Origin: Tomocerus qinae | Taxonomy: Eukaryota > Arthropoda > Collembola > Entomobryomorpha > Tomoceridae | Direction of reading: 5' to 3' | Length of the DNA: 64,000 nucleotides | Assembly: GCA_020055645.1 (NCBI GenBank) | Contig: JAECZT010000030.1 | Coordinates: 20,349 to 84,348 of the forward strand | Part shown: in pieces, positions 38,201 to 52,027 of the stretch | Position numbering within the stretch: position 1 is the first letter of the stretch | How the letters are laid out: every line of letters starts with the position of its first letter | Notes under the pieces: model-generated | Seen by the model: only the letters and a program-made list of their open reading frames with translations | What the model was told of the DNA's origin: nothing | Database searches by the model: none | Position numbers and translations under genes: made by a program

Positions 38201-41200
38201 CAAAAATTATTTTTCGCCTCGTACAAGCTCAAAAAAATGATTTTTTTCAAGTGTCTAGTCTTTATAAATGTTATATTACAAAAATTATTTTTCGCCTCGT
38301 ACAAGCTCAAAAAAATGATTTTTTTCAAGTGTCTAGTCTTTATAAATGTTATATTACAAATGTTTTTGGTCCCCTCGTACAAGCTCAAAAAAATGATTTT
38401 TTTCAAGTGTCTAGTCTTTATAAATGTTATATTACAAAAATTATTTTTCGCCTCGTACAAGCTCAAAAAAATGATTTTTTTCAAGTGTCTAGTCTTTATA
38501 AATGTTATATTACAAATGTTTTTGGTCCCCTCGTACAAGCTCAAAAAAATGATTTTTTTCAAGTGTCTAGTCTTTATAAATGTTATATTACAAAAATTAT
38601 TTTTCGCCTCGTACAAGCTCAAAAAAATGATTTTTTTCAAGTGTCTAGTCTTTATAAATGTTATATTACAAATGTTTTTGGTCCCCTCGTACAAGCTCAA
38701 AAAAATGATTTTTTTCAAGTGTCTAGTCTTTATAAATGTTATATTACAAAAATTATTTTTCGCCTCGTACAAGCTCAAAAAAATGATTTTTTTCAAGTGT
38801 CTAGTCTTTATAAATGTTATATTACAAAAATTATTTTTCGCCTCGTACAAGCTCAAAAAAATGATTTTTTTCAAGTGTCTAGTCTTTATAAATGTTATAT
38901 TACAAATGTTTTTGGTCCCCTCGTACAAGCTCAAAAATATGATTTTTTTCAAGTGTCTAGTCTTTATAAATGTTATATTACAAAAATTATTTTTCGCCTC
39001 GTACAAGCTCAAAAAAATGATTTTTTTCAAGTGTCTAGTCTTTATAAATGTTATATTACAAAAATTATTTTTCGCCTCGTACAAGCTCAAAAAAATGATT
39101 TTTTTCAAGTGTCTAGTCTTTATAAATGTTATATTACAAAAATTATTTTTCGCCTCGTACAAGCTCAAAAAAATGATTTTTTTCAAGTGTCTAGTCTTTA
39201 TAAATGTTATATTACAAAAATTATTTTTCGCCTCGTACAAGCTCAAAAAATGATTTTTTTCAAGTGTCTAGTCTTTATAAATGTTATATTACAAAAATTA
39301 TTTTTCGCCTCGTACAAGCTCAAAAAAATGATTTTTTTCAAGTGTCTAGTCTTTATAAATGTTATATTACAAAAATTATTTTTCGCCTCGTACAAGCTCA
39401 AAAAATGATTTTTTTCAAGTGTCTAGTCTTTATAAATGTTATATTACAAATGTTTTTGGTCCCCTCGTACAAGCTCAAAAAAATGATTTTTTTCAAGTGT
39501 CTAGTCTTTATAAATGTTATATTACAAAAATTATTAGTCCCCTCGTACAAGCTCAAAATAATGATTTTTTTCAAGTGTCTAGTCTTTATAAATGTTATAT
39601 TACAAATGTTTTTGGTCCCCTCGTACAAGCTCAAAAAAATGATTTTTTTCAAGTGTCTAGTCTTTATAAATGTTATATTACAAAAATTATTTTTCGCCTC
39701 GTACAAGCTCAAAAAAATGATTTTTTTCAAGTGTCTAGTCTTTATAAATGTTATATTACAAAAATTATTTTTCGCCTCGTACAAGCTCAAAAAAATGATT
39801 TTTTTCAAGTGTCTAGTCTTTATAAATGTTATATTACAAATGTTTTTGGTCCCCTCGTACAAGCTCAAAAAATGATTTTTTTCAAGTGTCTAGTCTTTAT
39901 AAATGTTATATTACAAAAATTATTTTTCGCCTCGTACAAGCTCAAAAAATGATTTTTTTCAAGTGTCTAGTCTTTATAAATGTTATATTACAAAAATTAT
40001 TTTTCGCCTCGTACAAGCTCAAAAAAATGATTTTTTTCAAGTGTCTAGTCTTTATAAATGTTATATTACAAAAATTATTTTTCGCCTCGTACAAGCTCAA
40101 AAAAATGATTTTTTTCAAGTGTCTAGTCTTTATAAATGTTATATTACAAAAATTATTTTTCGCCTCGTACAAGCTCAAAAAAATGATTTTTTTCAAGTGT
40201 CTAGTCTTTATAAATGTTATATTACAAAAATTATTTTTCGCCTCGTACAAGCTCAAAAAATGATTTTTTTCAAGTGTCTAGTCTTTATAAATGTTATATT
40301 ACAAAAATTATTTTTCGCCTCGTACAAGCTCAAAAAAATGATTTTTTTCAAGTGTCTAGTCTTTATAAATGTTATATTACAAAAATTATTTTTCGCCTCG
40401 TACAAGCTCAAAAAAATGATTTTTTTCAAGTGTCTAGTCTTTATAAATGTTATATTACAAATGTTTTTGGTCCCCTCGTACAAGCTCAAAAAATGATTTT
40501 TTTCAAGTGTCTAGTCTTTATAAATGTTATATTACAAAAATTATTTTTCGCCTCGTACAAGCTCAAAAAAATGATTTTTTTCAAGTGTCTAGTCTTTATA
40601 AATGTTATATTACAAATGTTTTTGGTCCCCTCGTACAAGCTCAAAAAATGATTTTTTTCAAGTGTCTAGTCTTTATAAATGTTATATTACAAAAATTATT
40701 TTTCGCCTCGTACAAGCTCAAAAAAATGATTTTTTTCAAGTGTCTAGTCTTTATAAATGTTATATTACAAATGTTTTTGGTCCCCTCGTACAAGCTCAAA
40801 AATATGATTTTTTTAAAGTGTCTAGTTTTATAAATGTTATATTACAAAAATTATTTTTCGCCTCGTACAAGCTCAAAAAATGATTTTTTTCAAGTGTCTA
40901 GTCTTTATAAATGTTATATTACAAAAATTATTTTTCGCCTCGTACAAGCTCAAAAAAATGATTTTTTTCAAGTGTCTAGTCTTTATAAATGTTATATTAC
41001 AAATGTTTTTGGTCCCCTCGTACAAGCTCAAAAATATGATTTTTTTCAAGTGTCTAGTCTTTATAAATGTTATATTACAAAAATTATTTTTCGCCTCGTA
41101 CAAGCTCAAAAAAATGATTTTTTTCAAGTGTCTAGTCTTTATAAATGTTATATTACAAAAATTATTTTTCGCCTCGTACAAGCTCAAAAAAATGATTTTT

Positions 41201-41603
41201 TTCAAGTGTCTAGTCTTTATAAATGTTATATTACAAAAATTATTTTTCGCCTCGTACAAGCTCAAAAAATGATTTTTTTCAAGTGTCTAGTCTTTATAAA
41301 TGTTATATTACAAAAATTATTTTTCGCCTCGTACAAGCTCAAAAAAATGATTTTTTTCAAGTGTCTAGTCTTTATAAATGTTATATTACAAAAATTATTT
41401 TTCGCCTCGTACAAGCTCAAAAAAATGATTTTTTTCAAGTGTCTAGTCTTTATAAATGTTATATTACAAAAATTATTTTTCGCCTCGTACAAGCTCAAAA
41501 AAATGATTTTTTTCAAGTGTCTAGTCTTTATAAATGTTATATTACAAATGTTTTTGGTCCCCTCGTACAAGCTCAAAAAATGATTTTTTTCAAGTGTGTA
41601 GTC
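35225..41603. repeat. Type 1-dominated stretch
   Basis: It begins with a third attacaattg start and then becomes rich in type 1. In the 24 monomers from about 37.4 to 39.25 kb I count 18 type 1 and 6 type 2, against 2 type 1 in the 12 monomers at 5984-6917. Two type 4 monomers lie near 36890 and 37045, separated by a type 1. Type 2 with ctcaaaaatatg occurs near 35973, 36207, 38934 and 41030. Confidence 0.82.
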
Positions 41604-43079
41604 TTTATAAATGTTATGCTACAAAAATTATTAGTCCCCTCGTACAAGCTCAAAATAATGATTTTTTTCAAGTGTCTAGTCTTTATAAATGTTATATTAC
41701 AAATGTTTTTGGTCCCCTCGTACAAGCTCAAAAAATGATTTTTTTCAAGTGTCTAGTCTTTATAAATGTTATATTACAAAAATTATTTTTCGCCTCGTAC
41801 AAGCTCAAAAAAATGATTTTTTTCAAGTGTCTAGTCTTTATAAATGTTATATTACAAAAATTATTTTTCGCCTCGTACAAGCTCAAAAAAATGATTTTTT
41901 TCAAGTGTCTAGTCTTTATAAATGTTATATTACAAATGTTTTTGGTCCCCTCGTACAAGCTCAAAAAAATGATTTTTTTCAAGTGTCTAGTCTTTATAAA
42001 TGTTATATTACAAAAATTATTTTTCGCCTCGTACAAGCTCAAAAAAATGATTTTTTTCAAGTGTCTAGTCTTTATAAATGTTATATTACAAAAATTATTT
42101 TTCGCCTCGTACAAGCTCAAAAAAATGATTTTTTTCAAGTGTCTAGTCTTTATAAATGTTATATTACAAAAATTATTTTTCGCCTCGTACAAGCTCAAAA
42201 AAATGATTTTTTTCAAGTGTCTAGTCTTTATAAATGTTATATTACAAAAATTATTTTTCGCCTCGTACAAGCTCAAAAAAATGATTTTTTTCAAGTGTCT
42301 AGTCTTTATAAATGTTATATTACAAAAATTATTTTTCGCCTCGTACAAGCTCAAAAAAATGATTTTTTTCAAGTGTCTAGTCTTTATAAATGTTATATTA
42401 CAAAAATTATTTTTCGCCTCGTACAAGCTCAAAAAAATGATTTTTTTCAAGTGTCTAGTCTTTATAAATGTTATATTACAAATGTTTTTGGTCCCCTCGT
42501 ACAAGCTCAAAAAATGATTTTTTTCAAGTGTCTAGTCTTTATAAATGTTATATTACAAAAATTATTAGTCCCCTCGTACAAGCTCAAAATAATGATTTTT
42601 TTCAAGTGTCTAGTCTTTATAAATGTTATATTACAAATGTTTTTGGTCCCCTCGTACAAGCTCAAAAAATGATTTTTTTCAAGTGTCTAGTCTTTATAAA
42701 TGTTATATTACAAAAATTATTTTTCGCCTCGTACAAGCTCAAAAAATGATTTTTTTCAAGTGTCTAGTCTTTATAAATGTTATATTACAAAAATTATTTT
42801 TCGCCTCGTACAAGCTCAAAAAATGATTTTTTTCAAGTGTCTAGTCTTTATAAATGTTATATTACAAAAATTATTTTTCGCCTCGTACAAGCTCAAAAAA
42901 TGATTTTTTTCAAGTGTCTAGTCTTTATAAATGTTATATTACAAAAATTATTTTTCGCCTCGTACAAGCTCAAAAAAATGATTTTTTTCAAGTGTCTAGT
43001 CTTTATAAATGTTATATTACAAAAATTATTTTTCGCCTCGTACAAGCTCAAAAAAATGATTTTTTTCAAGTGTCTAGTC

Positions 43080-43703
43080 TTTATAAATGTTATATTACAA
43101 ATGTTTTTGGTCCCCTCGTACAAGCTCAAAAAAATGATTTTTTTCAAGTGTCTAGTCTTTATAAATGTTATATTACAAAAATTATTTTTCGCCTCGTACA
43201 AGCTCAAAAAAATGATTTTTTTCAAGTGTCTAGTCTTTATAAATGTTATATTACAAATGTTTTTGGTCCCCTCGTACAAGCTCAAAAAAATGATTTTTTT
43301 CAAGTGTCTAGTCTTTATAAATGTTATATTACAAAAATTATTTTTCGCCTCGTACAAGCTCAAAAAAATGATTTTTTTCAAGTGTCTAGTCTTTATAAAT
43401 GTTATATTACAAATGTTTTTGGTCCCCTCGTACAAGCTCAAAAAAATGATTTTTTTCAAGTGTCTAGTCTTTATAAATGTTATATTACAAAAATTATTTT
43501 TCGCCTCGTACAAGCTCAAAAAAATGATTTTTTTCAAGTGTCTAGTCTTTATAAATGTTATATTACAAATGTTTTTGGTCCCCTCGTACAAGCTCAAAAA
43601 AATGATTTTTTTCAAGTGTCTAGTCTTTATAAATGTTATATTACAAAAATTATTTTTCGCCTCGTACAAGCTCAAAAAAATGATTTTTTTCAAGTGTCTA
43701 GTC
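43080..43703. repeat. Four perfect type 2-type 1 dimers (156-bp period)
   Basis: Eight 78-bp monomers alternate 2,1,2,1,2,1,2,1 with no short form, a local 156-bp dimer repeated four times. Shorter runs of the same alternation occur elsewhere, for example near 1090-1900 and 46.9-47.7 kb. Confidence 0.85.
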
Positions 43704-44220
43704 TTTATAAATGTTATATTACAAAAATTATTTTTCGCCTCGTACAAGCTCAAAAAAATGATTTTTTTCAAGTGTCTAGTCTTTATAAATGTTATATTAC
43801 AAATGTTTTTGGTCCCCTCGTACAAGCTCAAAAAAATGATTTTTTTCAAGTGTCTAGTCTTTATAAATGTTATATTACAAAAATTATTAGTCCCCTCGTA
43901 CAAGCTCAAAATAATGATTTTTTTCAAGTGTCTAGTCTTTATAAATGTTATATTACAAATGTTTTTGGTCCCCTCGTACAAGCTCAAAAAAATGATTTTT
44001 TTCAAGTGTCTAGTCTTAATAAATGTTATATTACAAAAATTATTTTTCGCCTCGTACAAGCTCAAAAAAATGATTTTTTTCAAGTGTCTAGTCTTTATAA
44101 ATGTTATATTACAAAAATTATTTTTCGCCTCGTACAAGCTCAAAAAAATGATTTTTTTCAAGTGTCTAGTCTTTATAAATGTTATATTACAAATGTTTTT
44201 GGTCCCCTCGTACAAGCTCA

Positions 44221-47200
44221 AAAATATGATTTTTTTAAAGTGTCTAGTTTTATAAATGTTATATTACAAAAATTATTTTTCGCCTCGTACAAGCTCAAAA
44301 AAATGATTTTTTTCAAGTGTCTAGTCTTTATAAATGTTATATTACAAAAATTATTTTTCGCCTCGTACAAGCTCAAAAAAATGATTTTTTTCAAGTGTCT
44401 AGTCTTTATAAATGTTATATTACAAATGTTTTTGGTCCCCTCGTACAAGCTCAAAAAATGATTTTTTTAAAGTGTCTAGTTTTATAAATGTTATATTACA
44501 AAAATTATTAGTCCCCTCGTTCAAGCTCAAAATAATGATTTTTTTCAAGTGTCTAGTCTTTATAAATGTTATATTACAAATGTTTTTGGTCCCCTCGTAC
44601 AAGCTCAAAAAAATGATTTTTTTCAAGTGTCTAGTCTTTATAAATGTTATATTACAAAAATTATTTTTCGCCTCGTACAAGCTCAAAAAAATGATTTTTT
44701 TCAAGTGTCTAGTCTTTATAAATGTTATATTACAAAAATTATTTTTCGCCTCGTACAAGCTCAAAAAAATGATTTTTTTCAAGTGTCTAGTCTTTATAAA
44801 TGTTATATTACAAATGTTTTTGGTCCCCTCGTACAAGCTCAAAAATATGATTTTTTTAAAGTGTCTAGTTTTATAAATGTTATATTACAAAAATTATTTT
44901 TCGCCTCGTACAAGCTCAAAAAAATGATTTTTTTCAAGTGTCTAGTCTTTATAAATGTTATATTACAAAAATTATTTTTCGCCTCGTACAAGCTCAAAAA
45001 AATGATTTTTTTCAAGTGTCTAGTCTTTATAAATGTTATATTACAAAAATTATTTTTCGCCTCGTACAAGCTCAAAAAAATGATTTTTTTCAAGTGTCTA
45101 GTCTTTATAAATGTTATATTACAAAAATTATTTTTCGCCTCGTACAAGCTCAAAAAAATGATTTTTTTCAAGTGTCTAGTCTTTATAAATGTTATATTAC
45201 AAAAATTATTTTTCGCCTCGTACAAGCTCAAAAAAATGATTTTTTTCAAGTGTCTAGTCTTTATAAATGTTATATTACAAAAATTATTTTTCGCCTCGTA
45301 CAAGCTCAAAAAAATGATTTTTTTCAAGTGTCTAGTCTTTATAAATGTTATATTACAAATGTTTTTGGTCCCCTCGTACAAGCTCAAAAATATGATTTTT
45401 TTCAAGTGTCTAGTCTTTATAAATGTTATATTACAAAAATTATTTTTCGCCTCGTACAAGCTCAAAAAAATGATTTTTTTCAAGTGTCTAGTCTTTATAA
45501 ATGTTATATTACAAAAATTATTTTTCGCCTCGTACAAGCTCAAAAAAATGATTTTTTTCAAGTGTCTAGTCTTTATAAATGTTATATTACAAATGTTTTT
45601 GGTCCCCTCGTACAAGCTCAAAAAAATGATTTTTTTCAAGTGTCTAGTCTTTATAAATGTTATATTACAAAAATTATTTTTCGCCTCGTACAAGCTCAAA
45701 AAATGATTTTTTTCAAGTGTCTAGTCTTTATAAATGTTATATTACAAAAATTATTTTTCGCCTCGTACAAGCTCAAAAAAATGATTTTTTTCAAGTGTCT
45801 AGTCTTTATAAATGTTATATTACAAAAATTATTTTTCGCCTCGTACAAGCTCAAAAAAATGATTTTTTTCAAGTGTCTAGTCTTTATAAATGTTATATTA
45901 CAAATGTTTTTGGTCCCCTCGTACAAGCTCAAAAAATGATTTTTTTCAAGTGTGTAGTCTTTATAAATGTTATGCTACAAAAATTATTAGTCCCCTCGTA
46001 CAAGCTCAAAATAATGATTTTTTTCAAGTGTCTAGTCTTTATAAATGTTATATTACAAATGTTTTTGGTCCCCTCGTACAAGCTCAAAAAATGATTTTTT
46101 TCAAGTGTCTAGTCTTTATAAATGTTATATTACAAAAATTATTTTTCGCCTCGTACAAGCTCAAAAAAATGATTTTTTTCAAGTGTCTAGTCTTTATAAA
46201 TGTTATATTACAAAAATTATTTTTCGCCTCGTACAAGCTCAAAAAAATGATTTTTTTCAAGTGTCTAGTCTTTATAAATGTTATATTACAAATGTTTTTG
46301 GTCCCCTCGTACAAGCTCAAAAATATGATTTTTTTCAAGTGTCTAGTCTTTATAAATGTTATATTACAAAAATTATTTTTCGCCTCGTACAAGCTCAAAA
46401 AAATGATTTTTTTCAAGTGTCTAGTCTTTATAAATGTTATATTACAAAAATTATTTTTCGCCTCGTACAAGCTCAAAAAAATGATTTTTTTCAAGTGTCT
46501 AGTCTTTATAAATGTTATATTACAAAAATTATTTTTCGCCTCGTACAAGCTCAAAAAAATGATTTTTTTCAAGTGTCTAGTCTTTATAAATGTTATATTA
46601 CAAAAATTATTTTTCGCCTCGTACAAGCTCAAAAAAATGATTTTTTTCAAGTGTCTAGTCTTTATAAATGTTATATTACAAAAATTATTTTTCGCCTCGT
46701 ACAAGCTCAAAAAAATGATTTTTTTCAAGTGTCTAGTCTTTATAAATGTTATATTACAAATGTTTTTGGTCCCCTCGTACAAGCTCAAAAAATGATTTTT
46801 TTCAAGTGTCTAGTCTTTATAAATGTTATATTACAAAAATTATTAGTCCCCTCGTACAAGCTCAAAATAATGATTTTTTTCAAGTGTCTAGTCTTTATAA
46901 ATGTTATATTACAAATGTTTTTGGTCCCCTCGTACAAGCTCAAAAAAATGATTTTTTTCAAGTGTCTAGTCTTTATAAATGTTATATTACAAAAATTATT
47001 TTTCGCCTCGTACAAGCTCAAAAAAATGATTTTTTTCAAGTGTCTAGTCTTTATAAATGTTATATTACAAATGTTTTTGGTCCCCTCGTACAAGCTCAAA
47101 AAAATGATTTTTTTCAAGTGTCTAGTCTTTATAAATGTTATATTACAAAAATTATTTTTCGCCTCGTACAAGCTCAAAAAAATGATTTTTTTCAAGTGTC

Positions 47201-50200
47201 TAGTCTTTATAAATGTTATATTACAAAAATTATTTTTCGCCTCGTACAAGCTCAAAAAAATGATTTTTTTCAAGTGTCTAGTCTTTATAAATGTTATATT
47301 ACAAAAATTATTTTTCGCCTCGTACAAGCTCAAAAAAATGATTTTTTTCAAGTGTCTAGTCTTTATAAATGTTATATTACAAATGTTTTTGGTCCCCTCG
47401 TACAAGCTCAAAAAAATGATTTTTTTCAAGTGTCTAGTCTTTATAAATGTTATATTACAAAAATTATTTTTCGCCTCGTACAAGCTCAAAAAAATGATTT
47501 TTTTCAAGTGTCTAGTCTTTATAAATGTTATATTACAAATGTTTTTGGTCCCCTCGTACAAGCTCAAAAAAATGATTTTTTTCAAGTGTCTAGTCTTTAT
47601 AAATGTTATATTACAAAAATTATTTTTCGCCTCGTACAAGCTCAAAAAAATGATTTTTTTCAAGTGTCTAGTCTTTATAAATGTTATATTACAAATGTTT
47701 TTGGTCCCCTCGTACAAGCTCAAAAAAATGATTTTTTTCAAGTGTCTAGTCTTTATAAATGTTATATTACAAAAATTATTTTTCGCCTCGTACAAGCTCA
47801 AAAAAATGATTTTTTTCAAGTGTCTAGTCTTTATAAATGTTATATTACAAAAATTATTTTTCGCCTCGTACAAGCTCAAAAAAATGATTTTTTTCAAGTG
47901 TCTAGTTTTATAAATGTTATATTACAAAAATTATTTTTCGCCTCGTACAAGTTCAAAATAATGATTTTTTTCAAGTGTCTAGTCTTTATAAATGTTATAT
48001 TACAAATGTTTTTGGTCCCCTCGTACAAGCTCAAAATATGATTTTTTTCAAGTATCTAGTCTTTATAAATGTTATATTACAAATGTTTTTGGTCCCCTCG
48101 TACAAGCTCAAAAAAATGATTTTTTTCAAGTGTCTAGTCTTTATAAATGTTATATTACAAAAATTATTTTTCGCCTCGTACAAGCTCAAAATAATGATTT
48201 TTTTCAAGTGTCTAGTCTTTATAAATGTTATATTACAAATGTTTTTGGTCCCCTCGTACAAGCTCAAAAAAATGATTTTTTTCAAGTGTCTAGTCTTTAT
48301 AAATGTTATATTACAAAAATTATTTTTCGCCTCGTACAAGCTCAAAAAAATGATTTTTTTCAAGTGTCTAGTCTTTATAAATGTTATATTACAAATGTTT
48401 TTGGTCCCCTCGTACAAGCTCAAAAAAATGATTTTTTTCAAGTGTCTAGTCTTTATAAATGTTATATTACAAAAATTATTTTTCGCCTCGTACAAGCTCA
48501 AAAAAATGATTTTTTTCAAGTGTCTAGTCTTTATAAATGTTATATTACAAAAATTATTTTTCGCCTCGTACAAGCTCAAAAAAATGATTTTTTTCAAGTG
48601 TCTAGTCTTTATAAATGTTATATTACAAATGTTTTTGGTCCCCTCGTACAAGCTCAAAAATATGATTTTTTTAAAGTGTCTAGTTTTATAAATGTTATAT
48701 TACAAAAATTAATTTTCGCCTCGTACAAGCTCAAAAAAATGATTTTTTTCAAGTGTCTAGTCTTTTTAAATGTTATATTACAAAAATTATTTTTCGCCTC
48801 GTACAAGCTCAAAAAAATGATTTTTTTCAAGTGTCTAGTCTTTATAAATGTTATATTACAAAAATTATTTTTCGCCTCGTACAAGCTCAAAAAATGATTT
48901 TTTTCAAGTGTCTAGTCTTTATAAATGTTATATTACAAAAATTATTTTTCGCCTCGTACAAGCTCAAAAAAATGATTTTTTTCAAGTGTCTAGTCTTTAT
49001 AAATGTTATATTACAAAAATTATTTTTCGCCTCGTACAAGCTCAAAAAATGATTTTTTTCAAGTGTCTAGTCTTTATAAATGTTATATTACAAAAATTAT
49101 TTTTCGCCTCGTACAAGCTCAAAAAATGATTTTTTTCAAGTGTCTAGTCTTTATAAATGTTATATTACAAATGTTTTTGGTCCCCTCGTACAAGCTCAAA
49201 AAAATGATTTTTTTCAAGTGTCTAGTCTTTATAAATGTTATATTACAAAAATTATTAGTCCCCTCGTACAAGCTCAAAATAATGATTTTTTTCAAGTGTC
49301 TAGTCTTTATAAATGTTATATTACAAATGTTTTTGGTCCCCTCGTACAAGCTCAAAATAATGATTTTTTTCAAGTGTCTAGTCTTTATAAATGTTATATT
49401 ACAAAAATTATTTTTCGCCTCGTACAAGCTCAAAAAAATGATTTTTTTCAAGTGTCTAGTCTTTATAAATGTTATATTACAAATGTTTTTGGTCCCCTCG
49501 TACAAGCTCAAAAAATGATTTTTTTCAAGTGTCTAGTCTTTATAAATGTTATATTACAAAAATTATTTTTCGCCTCGTACAAGCTCAAAAAAATGATTTT
49601 TTTCAAGTGTCTAGTCTTTATAAATGTTATATTACAAAAATTATTTTTCGCCTCGTACAAGCTCAAAGAAATGATTTTTTTCAAGTGTCTAGTCTTTATA
49701 AATGTTATATTACAAAAATTATTAGTCCCCTCGTACAAGCTCAAAAAAATGATTTTTTTCAAGTGTCTAGTCTTTATAAATGTTATATTACAAATGTTTT
49801 TGGTCCCCTCGTACAAGCTCAAAAAAATGATTTTTTTCAAGTGTCTAGTCTTTATAAATGTTATATTACAAATGTTTTTGGTCCCCTCGTACAAGCTCAA
49901 AAAAATGATTTTTTTCAAGTGTCTAGTCTTTATAAATGTTATATTACAAAAATTATTTTTCGCCTCGTACAAGCTCAAAAAATGATTTTTTTCAAGTGTC
50001 TAGTCTTTATAAATGTTATATTACAAAAATTATTTTTCGCCTCGTACAAGCTCAAAAAAATGATTTTTTTCAAGTGTCTAGTCTTTATAAATGTTATATT
50101 ACAAAAATTATTTTTCGCCTCGTACAAGCTCAAAAAAATGATTTTTTCAAGTGTCTAGTCTTTATAAATGTTATATTACAAAAATTATTTTTCGCCTCGT

Positions 50201-52027
50201 ACAAGCTCAAAAAAATGATTTTTTTCAAGTGTCTAGTCTTTATAAATGTTATATTACAAATGTTTTTGGTCCCCTCGTACAAGCTCAAAAAAATGATTTT
50301 TTTCAAGTGTCTAGTCTTTATAAATGTTATGCTACAAAAATTATTAGTCCCCTCGTACAAGCTCAAAATAATGATTTTTTTCAAGTGTCTAGTCTTTATA
50401 AATGTTATATTACAAATGTTTTTGGTCCCCTCGTACAAGCTCAAAAAATGATTTTTTTCAAGTGTCTAGTCTTTATAAATGTTATATTACAAAAATTATT
50501 TTTCGCCTCGTACAAGCTCAAAAAAATGATTTTTTTCAAGTGTCTAGTCTTTATAAATGTTATATTACAAAAATTATTTTTCGCCTCGTACAAGCTCAAA
50601 AAAATGATTTTTTTCAAGTGTCTAGTCTTTATAAATGTTATATTACAAAAATTATTTTTCGCCTCGTACAAGCTCAAAAAATGATTTTTTTCAAGTGTCT
50701 AGTCTTTATAAATGTTATATTACAAAAATTATTTTTCGCCTCGTACAAGCTCAAAAAATGATTTTTTTCAAGTGTCTAGTCTTTATAAATGTTATATTAC
50801 AAATGTTTTTGGTCCCCTCGTACAAGCTCAAAAAAATGATTTTTTTCAAGTGTCTAGTCTTTATAAATGTTATATTACAAATGTTTTTGGTCCCCTCGTA
50901 CAAGCTCAAAAAAATGATTTTTTTCAAGTGTCTAGTCTTTATAAATGTTATATTACAAAAATTATTTTTCGCCTCGTACAAGCTCAAAAAAATGATTTTT
51001 TTCAAGTGTCTAGTCTTTATAAATGTTATATTACAAAAATTATTTTTCGCCTCGTACAAGCTCAAAAAAATGATTTTTTTCAAGTGTCTAGTCTTTATAA
51101 ATGTTATATTACAAAAATTATTTTTCGCCTCGTACAAGCTCAAAAAAATGATTTTTTTCAAGTGTCTAGTCTTTATAAATGTTATATTACAAAAATTATT
51201 TTTCGCCTCGTACAAGCTCAAAAAAATGATTTTTTTCAAGTGTCTAGTCTTTATAAATGTTATATTACAAATGTTTTTGGTCCCCTCGTACAAGCTCAAA
51301 AAATGATTTTTTTCAAGTGTGTAGTCTTTATAAATGTTATGCTACAAAAATTATTAGTCCCCTCGTACAAGCTCAAAATAATGATTTTTTTCAAGTGTCT
51401 AGTCTTTATAAATGTTATATTACAAATGTTTTTGGTCCCCTCGTACAAGCTCAAAAAAATGATTTTTTTCAAGTGTCTAGTCTTTATAAATGTTATATTA
51501 CAAAAATTATTTTTCGCCTCGTACAAGCTCAAAAAAATGATTTTTTTCAAGTGTCTAGTCTTTATAAATGTTATATTACAAAAATTATTTTTCGCCTCGT
51601 ACAAGCTCAAAAAAATGATTTTTTTCAAGTGTCTAGTCTTTATAAATGTTATATTACAAAAATTATTTTTCGCCTCGTACAAGCTCAAAAAAATGATTTT
51701 TTTCAAGTGTCTAGTCTTTATAAATGTTATATTACAAATGTTTTTGGTCCCCTCGTACAAGCTCAAAAAAATGATTTTTTTCAAGTGTCTAGTCTTTATA
51801 AATGTTATATTACAAAAATTATTTTTCGCCTCGTACAAGCTCAAAAAAATGATTTTTTTCAAGTGTCTAGTCTTTATAAATGTTATATTACAAATGTTTT
51901 TGGTCCCCTCGTACAAGCTCAAAAAAATGATTTTTTCAAGTGTCTAGTCTTTATAAATGTTATATTACAAAAATTATTTTTCGCCTCGTACAAGCTCAAA
52001 AAAATGATTTTTTTCAAGTGTCTAGTC
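44221..52027. repeat. Type 1-rich stretch with scattered marker monomers
   Basis: About 100 monomers, mostly type 1. Markers are taaagtgtctagttttataa near 44245, 44480, 44870 and 48680; gtgtgtag with gttatgctac and aataatg at 45950 and 51317; gttatgctac with aataatg but gtgtctag at 50317; gttcaaaataatg near 47950; and six-T monomers near 50145 and 51930. Near 48700 the pair attaattttcg then ctttttaaatg appears, later part of the 5-monomer module at 60751. Confidence 0.8.

Noticed and set aside
37372..39246. 624-codon reverse-strand frame as a possible gene
   Set aside because: It is the reverse-strand reading of the same satellite, open only because this stretch has no 77-bp monomers to shift the frame.
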